Of a stretch of DNA of 38,971 bases, positions 32,951 to 38,971 are shown one piece after another. The notes under the pieces are model-generated. The model saw only the letters and a list, made by a program, of their open reading frames with translations. It did not search any database and was not told where the DNA came from. Each line of letters opens with the position of its first letter. Position 1 is the first letter of the stretch. The stretch comes from a virus. The stretch is from the IMG/VR virus record IMGVR_UViG_3300044630_001509, positions 1-38,971 of that record, one strand, 5' to 3'. The position numbers were made by a program, and so were the translations under genes.

Positions 32951-32968
32951 ATTAACTGCTTAGTTAAT
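32951..32968 (-). terminator. Seven-base-pair hairpin at the gp25 stop codon, terminator-like
   Basis: The minus strand has ATTAACT, a four-base loop AAGC, then AGTTAAT, a perfect 7-bp stem overlapping the gp25 stop codon and followed by TTTTGTTT. The stem is AT-rich, so at best it would be a weak or partial terminator or a processing/stability element between gp25 and gp6. Confidence 0.35.
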
Positions 32969-33397
32969 GATAGAATTATTCTTGTCAAAATCAAATGTCA
33001 TGCGTTCATTGATATTAAACGGTATGTATGTGACATCTGCCTGTATGCGTATTCCAATATCTGTGCTATCAATCAACACTTCGTTTACTACGATCCTTGG
33101 ATCATAATTGATTATAGTTTCTACATCCTTAGCTATCATTTCTTTCACATCTTCAGTAAATTGTTCAAACAGCATATCCCAAATAATAGTACCAAATTCT
33201 GGGTTTTCTAATTTTTCGCCTTTGCGAATATAAAAATGATTGATTAAATCCTGCTTGACTAAATCAATATCATAGATTTTATAATTTTTAGATGATTCTC
33301 TAGAATTGAATCCCTTATAGGTAAATATTCCGCCTTTGTCGCCTACAGAAGCTGTGTTAGTTGCAACAGTTTTTTGATTGTATAATTTATTTGCCAT
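32960..33397 (-). CDS. 25: Baseplate wedge protein gp25 (GPW/gp25 family), 145 aa
   Basis: This is a baseplate wedge subunit that sits near the hub and triggers sheath contraction. The family signature is clear: residues 58-78 read RKGEKLENPEFGTIIWDMLFE, here cited only by its key R58, G60, E61, N65, P66, F68, G69, W73 and F77. It is followed by the DPR motif (YDPRIVVNEV) and a beta strand pair at the end. Length is close to T4 gp25 (about 132). The start has GGAG six bases upstream. It lies eight bases after gp5 in the order gp5-gp25-gp6, which supports the assignment. Confidence 0.92.
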   Translation of the reverse strand: MANKLYNQKTVATNTASVGDKGGIFTYKGFNSRESSKNYKIYDIDLVKQDLINHFYIRKGEKLENPEFGTIIWDMLFEQFTEDVKEMIAKDVETIINYDPRIVVNEVLIDSTDIGIRIQADVTYIPFNINERMTFDFDKNNSIIN

Positions 33398-33405
33398 GTT
33401 ATCTC

Positions 33406-35082
33406 CTAGACTTCTCTATCGGTCTTATCAGGTGTGAGTTGATCTGGTGCTTGATTTTCGTGTAACAGCCAGGGCTCGTGCATGGGAATTCTTTTCATGA
33501 TGCTGGATATAGTTCCTGATTGATATTTTGTTGTGGCCCAATCGGCTGTGGTAGATGTCGCTGGATTGGCATGTGTTGTTAATGGTATTACTTGTTCTGC
33601 TACATCTGCTACATCTGCTAATTCTCCGTTCATATGAATTGTGCTGGCACTTTCCCTAAGCTCTCCTGCTGCTGCTATATGTGTGCTTGCTCCTGAGGTG
33701 AATCTATTGTTGGCTGCAGATACTAGATTAATATTACCAGTTGATGCTAATTTTGTTGTTCCACCTATTTTTTGATCCCAATTTGATCCCACAGTAATTT
33801 TTCCATCTGCTCCTATTAATAGTTCCATGTTGGTTCCAATGTCTGCCTTTAGTCTGCCTCCGGATTTCATATTGATATTTCTGCCAGCTTCAAAATTAAT
33901 GTCTCTATTGGCAAACACATTGAAATCAGTTTCTGTATGAATGCTGACACTGTCTTGAGCGTAGATATCAATCTTACCGTTTGACGTTAATTCAATCCAT
34001 GTTGTTCCTCTAGAATTTCCGATGTAAATTAGATCTTCTGAATTGTGCATCAATATCTGATGCCCGGTTCTGGTTCTTACACGGAAATATTCATTATAGG
34101 GAATCGTTGATTCGCCGGCATTGGTTGCTGTTTCGCCTGTGCCTACTACTTTCTTTTCAAGAAGATCAATATATTTTACTGGTCCTGATCCTGCAGATGT
34201 TGCTCGATGATATCTGTCATCGCCGTCATCCATAACGAATTGTGTTCCGCCTAATCTGCTTATAGGAACCGGTGAGCTTGTTTGTCCGTTTATCGAACCT
34301 ATGTTTGCTCGTTTAGCATTTTCTCTGCGATCTACGGGCCCGGGTGAAGATATACCAAATACCATCGAAGGAGCTTCGCGCCTGCTGGATGACGTTGTAA
34401 CTCCTCTAACATCATCTTCTAATAATCCCTGTTCTAGAAATCTATCTGCAATAGGATGTACTGCTTTTGGAATTTTTTCTACATCAATTGTTTGATCTTT
34501 GGAATTTAATTTTCTATTAACTTCTGCTACCGGTAAAGGAGTTCTTTTAGTAACATCTTGATTAACCCCATACTTTCTCTTGTCTGCGGCATCTATATCG
34601 AGTTCTGTTGATCCTCCGATCGCAGGCACCATGTGATTTGCAAATCTACTAGGCACGCATCCTATCCAGTATCCCTGTGATGGGTCCCCGTCTATGAATA
34701 CTACCAATACCGTGACTCCAACATCTGGAGGTACGAACCACATACCATAGGATTTTTGTGTGTCGTTATAGGCTTCTGCTGTAGTAGATCCTTGAGCACT
34801 AGGTCTTTGCCCTAATGCTTGTTCACCTTGAGACTGTTTTGCTATCGCAGAATTCTGTCCCATAAACTCAAATCCGGTGTATCCGAAGAAGGGTTGAGCG
34901 CAGCTCACAACATAGGTCTGAGTATCTTGTCCTATGGTATTTCCTTGATCCCTAAGCAGTGTCACTTCGAGACTGCCCATAAAACTTGGATCAAGGTGAC
35001 TGATTATCCTTGCAAGATAAGGACCGTTGCCTATTCCTCTAGAGTTGGTTAATTCCGCCGACGAGCGTTTATCTTCTGCCAT
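33406..35082 (-). CDS. 5: Baseplate hub spike protein gp5 (VgrG-like), lysozyme domain absent, 558 aa
   Basis: This is the central spike of the baseplate. Residues ~18-150 form the N-terminal OB-fold (GPYLARIISHLDPSFMGSLE ... YGMWFVPPDVGVTVLVVFID ... GYWIGCV). Residues ~330-490 are a beta-helix with the period typical of gp5/VgrG spikes (IELTSNGKIDIYAQDSVSIH, then NRDINFEAGRNINMKSGG). T4 gp5 carries a lysozyme domain between these parts. Here that stretch (~155-320) is hydrophilic and low in structure, without the E...D/C...T pattern of T4-type lysozyme. Murein-degrading activity must come from elsewhere, or is not needed. It is three bases downstream of the 787-residue gene. Confidence 0.85.
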   Translation of the reverse strand: MAEDKRSSAELTNSRGIGNGPYLARIISHLDPSFMGSLEVTLLRDQGNTIGQDTQTYVVSCAQPFFGYTGFEFMGQNSAIAKQSQGEQALGQRPSAQGSTTAEAYNDTQKSYGMWFVPPDVGVTVLVVFIDGDPSQGYWIGCVPSRFANHMVPAIGGSTELDIDAADKRKYGVNQDVTKRTPLPVAEVNRKLNSKDQTIDVEKIPKAVHPIADRFLEQGLLEDDVRGVTTSSSRREAPSMVFGISSPGPVDRRENAKRANIGSINGQTSSPVPISRLGGTQFVMDDGDDRYHRATSAGSGPVKYIDLLEKKVVGTGETATNAGESTIPYNEYFRVRTRTGHQILMHNSEDLIYIGNSRGTTWIELTSNGKIDIYAQDSVSIHTETDFNVFANRDINFEAGRNINMKSGGRLKADIGTNMELLIGADGKITVGSNWDQKIGGTTKLASTGNINLVSAANNRFTSGASTHIAAAGELRESASTIHMNGELADVADVAEQVIPLTTHANPATSTTADWATTKYQSGTISSIMKRIPMHEPWLLHENQAPDQLTPDKTDREV

Positions 35083-35085
35083 GTG

Positions 35086-37449
35086 TTATCCTATTCTACC
35101 TGTTAGAGCTGCACGACGTTGTGCGTCTTGACTTGTTGGGACTGCTCTTGCTTTTGTAGCGGTATCTGATACACTATTACGATCAGGTAATGGAGATCCA
35201 AACTCGTATGCTCCTTCGTCACCGTTTTGCGCTCTAATAGTTTGACCTGCTTCTGGCGGTAATTCTTTGTATTCTATATCCTGACTTGGCATTCTCATGC
35301 AGGAAAGTTTTTGTCTAAAAGTACCATCAGTGAATACACTTTCACACTGATTGACTTTGTAGATACCGCTGAAAGGGCTTTCTTTTCCGCCATAGGAAAA
35401 TTCATAGGTTCCATTTCCTTCATTGATATCTGATGGTGTTCTAAATGTTAGATATATGTATACGTCGCTGCCTTCATAATTCATTGTGCCATCTTCAGTT
35501 ATCTGAGAATTATTTTCTGTAGCCGGAGCAAAGTAATTAGCAAATCCGCTGTCCACTATCCAATAAGGATCTCCTAGGATTTCTATATTGATAGTGACCA
35601 TTTCTGTTTGATTCTGTGTGAATGCTTTATGAAAAGCTTCTGCCACTGCCTGTTCAACATCCTGCTGTCTTGATCCGCCTTTGATCTTGTCGTCTAAGGC
35701 ATCAGGCGTTCTGCGATTTCTCTTTCTACCGCCTGTGGCTAGGGCAGCGGCTACCGCAGCACCCTTGCCGGCCTTGGCTTCGTTATTTTTTTGTGGCGCT
35801 GGGCCTCCACTGGTATTTGGATCAGACGCTTTAGCACTGTCTGCTGGATTACCGGGGGGTGTCCCTGTAAAGAATGAATTTTTAATTTCGATGTCGAATC
35901 TTAGAACATCAACGTTTTGTCCAGTGTAGATATAATTATATGCCTTAGTAATTTTTTTCTTTATAGGGGCATAGTTGGGCACCGAAGTTGGATTTGAAAA
36001 TATTGATTCGTGAACTAAGAATGGCACAACTCGATATGTGAATCTTTTAGCAAAATCACCAGTGAGTATATCATAATCTAAAAGTTCTATTTGCACGTCT
36101 AATCTAAACCACTTGATAAATCCGTCTGCGGTTCGACCTATTTTTGATTGAGGATTAATAGCTTCTTTAGCATACTCAGAGCTTAGGATAACCTGATTTA
36201 TAATTGACGTCAGAGACTGGCCTTGGGCAAATTGAAAGGTTCTATCCTTGGGATTAATGGTCATGTTATCTCTTCTAACAATCCCATCCTTGCTGATCTG
36301 ATCACCGTGCTTAGGCATTACAAAATTTCCGCCTTTGTTTTGACCGAATCCAAAGGTAGATTTACCTATGTCATTGGCGTCGAAACTTGTCTGTACCTTA
36401 ACATTTGCATTTCCCTTTAGTGTCAACGGTGCTGCTTCATTAGGATTAACTGTGGCTGTTTTATCCACACTTTTGATATCACGCATGGCATTGAATGTAG
36501 ATGATGATGTTGGAAAATCTATCACGTATTCGTCTTTGATTCCGATTTGGTTATCTTCAAACAATCTCTGTTCAATGTCGTTTAATACTTTTTGAAGGCT
36601 TTCGCTTTGGCCTGCTAGTGCTGATTCTACCGTACCAGCTTTACCAGCAGTGATCTTTACATCGTTGTATGCTACGTTGATGGCGTCGCTGAAGCCTTGA
36701 TGATTGTAAGGAATCGCTTCCATTTTATAGGTGCTGCCGCTTTCGTTAACTTGAAATTTAACATTGATCAATTTCATCACAAAAAACTTTGGCTTAACTG
36801 TTTTATATTGTTTTCCTAGTTCATCATAGCCTAGAAAATCTAATCTTAAAACATAAGGAGCATTGTCTAGATAATTAGCATATCCAGCACTTTTTGCAGC
36901 GACCTGTAAACTCTGTAACAGTGTGCCCATGGAATAGGGTTCGTATATTTCCCATTCAAATTTAAATGCGTTGGTGTTTCCTGTTTTAGCACTACCACCT
37001 GCGACCAATCCTTTCATTGTGAAATTATTGATAAAAAATTCCGGAGTACCGTGAGCGGTGTTAACTCGTTGACTGTCAAATCTGCCACCGGAACTCATAA
37101 CCACAAATTTAAGATCTGCTGGACTGTTCCTATATGACGGTGGGTTATTGAATTGTTTCTTGGTCAAACAGGCCATGGTCCACATAGGTGAAAAAGAAGC
37201 AAACTGTTCTAGGGGATTTAAAATCACCGAAGGAAGATTGGCACTGGTTGTTAGCTGTTTGTTGGGATTTGAAGCTGTGGTACTGGATCCTTTGATTATG
37301 GGATCTATTGATCTCGCTGGGTTCAAGCCTGTTACTCTTTCTGCCAGTCCTTCTCCAATACCCACAGAAGAAAAACTAAGGTCTAAAATTTTTCCTCCAT
37401 CTGGTCTAACGATGTCTGCTACTGCTCTTCCGATGTCTCTGATAGCCAT
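35086..37449 (-). CDS. Virion structural protein, 787 aa, candidate baseplate hub component
   Basis: This is a large soluble protein between gp53 and gp5. It begins MAIRDIGRAVADIVRPDGGK. Recognisable segments are SPMWTMACLTKKQFNNPPSY (~87-107), FKFEWEIYEPYSMGTLLQSL (~164-183) and APYVLRLDFLGYDELGKQYK (~201-220), which I recall from unnamed structural proteins of T4-like aquatic phages in the same position. A low-complexity linker rich in A, G, K and P lies at ~540-590 (PGNPADSAKASDPNTSGGPA). The C-terminus includes a beta-rich block ending SCMRMPSQDIEYKELPPE. T4 gp27, the hub ring that carries gp5, has no other obvious counterpart here, so this protein is a candidate for that role; this is inference from position. 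AGGAG precedes the ATG. Confidence 0.75.
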   Translation of the reverse strand: MAIRDIGRAVADIVRPDGGKILDLSFSSVGIGEGLAERVTGLNPARSIDPIIKGSSTTASNPNKQLTTSANLPSVILNPLEQFASFSPMWTMACLTKKQFNNPPSYRNSPADLKFVVMSSGGRFDSQRVNTAHGTPEFFINNFTMKGLVAGGSAKTGNTNAFKFEWEIYEPYSMGTLLQSLQVAAKSAGYANYLDNAPYVLRLDFLGYDELGKQYKTVKPKFFVMKLINVKFQVNESGSTYKMEAIPYNHQGFSDAINVAYNDVKITAGKAGTVESALAGQSESLQKVLNDIEQRLFEDNQIGIKDEYVIDFPTSSSTFNAMRDIKSVDKTATVNPNEAAPLTLKGNANVKVQTSFDANDIGKSTFGFGQNKGGNFVMPKHGDQISKDGIVRRDNMTINPKDRTFQFAQGQSLTSIINQVILSSEYAKEAINPQSKIGRTADGFIKWFRLDVQIELLDYDILTGDFAKRFTYRVVPFLVHESIFSNPTSVPNYAPIKKKITKAYNYIYTGQNVDVLRFDIEIKNSFFTGTPPGNPADSAKASDPNTSGGPAPQKNNEAKAGKGAAVAAALATGGRKRNRRTPDALDDKIKGGSRQQDVEQAVAEAFHKAFTQNQTEMVTINIEILGDPYWIVDSGFANYFAPATENNSQITEDGTMNYEGSDVYIYLTFRTPSDINEGNGTYEFSYGGKESPFSGIYKVNQCESVFTDGTFRQKLSCMRMPSQDIEYKELPPEAGQTIRAQNGDEGAYEFGSPLPDRNSVSDTATKARAVPTSQDAQRRAALTGRIG

Positions 37450-37450
37450 G

Positions 37451-37750
37451 CTAGACTCCTAAAAATTTTTCTAGGTTTGACCTTTTGGGAAGATAGATAA
37501 CTGTTCCTGGTTCAAAGTCGTAGATAGGATCTTTGATTACACTCATATTACGCTGTACAAATACCCACCATAATTTAGGATTACCGTATAGATCGTAGGC
37601 TAATAGATCTGGTCTATGTTTATATTGATTTTCAATCACATATCTAAAATCATCTGATTCTGCAGGCACCGGTCTAATTTCCAACAATTCTAGATAAAGA
37701 TTGTTTTGTTGGGTTGACGTGTAAGGACTTGATTTAGTATATGTTGCCAT
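37451..37750 (-). CDS. 53: Baseplate wedge protein gp53, short form, 99 aa
   Basis: This wedge component binds late in wedge assembly and helps wedges associate around the hub. Residues 43-90 carry the family's LysM-like core: YKHRPDLLAYDLYGNPKLWW, followed by DFEPGTVIYLPKR. At 99 residues it is about half of T4 gp53 (about 196), retaining an N-terminal strand region (ELLEIRPV) and the core only. It begins one base after the gp48-like stop, and AGGA lies ten to twelve bases upstream of the ATG. The order gp48-gp53-hub-gp5-gp25-gp6 supports the assignment. Confidence 0.85.
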   Translation of the reverse strand: MATYTKSSPYTSTQQNNLYLELLEIRPVPAESDDFRYVIENQYKHRPDLLAYDLYGNPKLWWVFVQRNMSVIKDPIYDFEPGTVIYLPKRSNLEKFLGV

Positions 37751-37751
37751 A

Positions 37752-38876
37752 TTAGATATATCCTACGCTGTCTGCGGCCTTGCCTCTTGAGTAGTCCTGC
37801 AGACTGAATTTTCTCAATCTACGTCTGTTGTATATCGGTGACACTGTAACTGAGATAGTGCTCATTACAGGTACCCATGTGTTGGTTCCAAATGTGTTAC
37901 ATTTTATATAGTTAACATCATCTTTGAGATCCACAGAGAACGATTTAACCACTACAGGTACTTTGTCAAACACACTGGAACCGTAACCTGTTAGGTTACA
38001 GATGATCGGAGGATTGCCGGCATTTTCTCCTTGGCCAAAAAACATTTTAGTTGCTGTTTTAAAGAAAGTAGTGGCTGCGATCCAATAGGCTGCGTCAGTT
38101 TCGGTTTCGCAACTGAATTCACCGCTGATTGTGATGTCATCTATCACGCTGTTTTTGTATGCCTGGAATTGATAATTGCTGTGTGTGGCATCTATGGTTT
38201 GATAATTTGCTTTGGTTGACACAGTAATGTTTGGAGTGTAGGGCCAAACTACTCCGCCGGTATTTTGTAAAAGTTTAAACAGGGGACTATTAAACAGATT
38301 CCATTCTGCATTGATTCTCACACGCCAGTCATTTTTAGCATTGGGCTGTAGTTGAATTTGACTGCCCTGTTGAAGAAATAATTCTGCGCCTGCTGGAAGG
38401 TTAGCACCTCTTTTCAAGCTCAAGAAATTATTCAACATGCCTGCTGCCGAGGAGATCTGTCCGGCTAACCCTTGTACACCACCTGCAAGGTTTCCGCCTG
38501 TTAATTTATTCAGCGTACCTGATATATCTGCAGTAATATTACTAGTGGATCCTGCTACTGATTGTAGTGTGGATATACCGCCGGACACTGTGCTCTGTAT
38601 AGTATTGCCGATACCCCCCAGTGCTGTGCCTGCACCTGCAACAAAATTGCTGGCTCCGCTTTTAAGTGTACCAAACGCACTGCCTGTGCCCGCAGTTAAC
38701 CCATTAAGACCACTACCAATTTCTCCGCTGAGTCTAGAAATAGTCGCATCAAGATTGGCTTTAGATAATGCATCGCCTACCTGAGGTATCGCTGCTTGAG
38801 CTTCGTTAGTGGCTTTTGATATAGCCTGCGATGCTGACGTAATTAACTGTGCTAAAGGATTTATAGATAATGCCAT
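37752..38876 (-). CDS. 48: Baseplate tail tube cap (gp48-like), 374 aa
   Basis: This protein connects the baseplate hub to the tail tube. Residues ~1-155 are a low-complexity, helical, Ala/Gly/Ser/Thr-rich region with heptad-like repeats. Residues ~180-374 form the conserved part: WRVRINAEWNLFNSPLFKLL, NTGGVVWPYTPNITVSTKAN, YQFQAYKNSVIDDITISGEF, AAYWIAATTFFKTATKMFFG, then VVVKSFSVDLKDDVNYIKC and VPVMSTISVTVSPIYNRRRL. I recall this set as the tail tube cap gp48 of T4-like cyanophages; gp54, a homologous tube initiator, is the alternative. GGAG lies upstream but with an unusually long 14-base spacing to the ATG. It is the first gene of the leftward block. Confidence 0.7.
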   Translation of the reverse strand: MALSINPLAQLITSASQAISKATNEAQAAIPQVGDALSKANLDATISRLSGEIGSGLNGLTAGTGSAFGTLKSGASNFVAGAGTALGGIGNTIQSTVSGGISTLQSVAGSTSNITADISGTLNKLTGGNLAGGVQGLAGQISSAAGMLNNFLSLKRGANLPAGAELFLQQGSQIQLQPNAKNDWRVRINAEWNLFNSPLFKLLQNTGGVVWPYTPNITVSTKANYQTIDATHSNYQFQAYKNSVIDDITISGEFSCETETDAAYWIAATTFFKTATKMFFGQGENAGNPPIICNLTGYGSSVFDKVPVVVKSFSVDLKDDVNYIKCNTFGTNTWVPVMSTISVTVSPIYNRRRLRKFSLQDYSRGKAADSVGYI

Positions 38877-38903
38877 TTTGAGTAAATATTCTCCGTTATA
38901 CTC

Positions 38904-38911
38904 TATTTATT
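38904..38911 (-). promoter_or_regulatory. Late-promoter-like box AATAAATA upstream of the gp48-like gene
   Basis: The minus strand reads AATAAATA, an exact NATAAATA match, 28 bases before the gp48-like start. It is well placed to drive the whole leftward baseplate block late in infection. Confidence 0.5.
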
Positions 38912-38929
38912 CTTTACAAAATGTGCTAT

Positions 38930-38935
38930 TATAAT
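38930..38935 (+). promoter_or_regulatory. Sigma-70-like -10 box TATAAT for the divergent gene
   Basis: The plus strand carries a perfect TATAAT 24 bases before the rightward ATG at 38959. No -35 hexamer lies at the usual spacing; TTTACA at 38913-38918 is only 11 bases away. A -10-dominated early-type promoter is possible, but an AT-rich chance match cannot be excluded. Confidence 0.35.
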
Positions 38936-38958
38936 AAGTAATAGGAGAATCACATCTA

Positions 38959-38971
38959 ATGACACTGATAC
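38959..38971 (+). CDS. Start of a divergent rightward gene (fragment)
   Basis: An ATG at 38959 is preceded by AGGAG at 38943-38947 with an 11-base spacing and by a TATAAT box. Only four codons (MTLI) are inside the window. The divergent orientation and a promoter unlike the late boxes suggest a different expression class. No product can be inferred. Confidence 0.4.

Noticed and set aside
38913-38935. TTTACA plus TATAAT as a complete sigma-70 promoter
   Set aside because: The spacing is 11 bases instead of about 17, so only the -10 box is claimed.
1-38971. tRNA genes, insertion sequences, integrase or attachment sites
   Set aside because: I looked for cloverleaf-like segments, transposase-like proteins and terminal repeats and saw none. 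Nearly all bases are accounted for by coding genes.

Overview
The window is a continuous stretch of a T4-like myovirus genome that encodes baseplate and tail-fibre proteins. Every complete gene lies on the minus strand, so transcription runs from high to low coordinates. The DNA is AT-rich and very compact: no intergenic gap exceeds about 85 bases, and many genes overlap by ATGA or TAATG. The protein types (a gp48/gp53/gp5/gp25/gp6 series, a multi-thousand-residue baseplate protein, fibre paralogues with a shared N-terminus, and NATAAATA late-promoter-like boxes) resemble the T4-like phages of aquatic bacteria such as cyanophages and pelagiphages. No photosynthesis or other host-diagnostic gene is visible, so the host is not resolved. 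No tRNA, CRISPR array, insertion sequence or integrase was recognised.

Layout in transcription order. (1) 38876-32960, baseplate hub and wedge start: tail tube cap (gp48-like), a short gp53, a 787-residue structural protein that may be a hub component, gp5 without the T4 lysozyme domain, and gp25. (2) 32918-15647, wedge: a long gp6 (1134 aa), then one ORF of 4621 codons where T4 has genes 7-10. Its middle reads as a beta-propeller with carbohydrate-binding-like modules inserted between blades. A 215-residue structural protein follows. (3) 14966-2871, host recognition: four fibre-like paralogues (704, 604, 784 and 591 aa) sharing one N-terminal domain, interrupted by a 2OG-Fe(II) oxygenase and a 147-residue protein, then two proteins sharing a second duplicated domain, one of which has a polyglycine-rich N-terminus. 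(4) 2808-1, accessory operon: a small conserved helical protein, two GT-A-type glycosyltransferases, an unknown protein and the start of a further glycosyltransferase-like gene, with each downstream gene overlapping its predecessor. At the extreme right a divergent plus-strand gene appears to begin.

The genes plausibly act together as follows. gp48, gp53, gp5, gp25, gp6 and the giant protein build the baseplate. The fibre array supplies several alternative or simultaneous receptor-binding proteins docked through one N-terminal domain. The oxygenase and glycosyltransferases may modify virion proteins or host surface material. That last point is inference from position.

The most striking non-coding signal is at 2810-2867. 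A nested inverted repeat pairs the ribosome-binding site of the accessory operon with sequence just after the upstream fibre stop codon, and a late-promoter-like box sits in the loop. This is the layout of the T4 RNA switches in which read-through transcripts are translationally closed and late-initiated transcripts are open.
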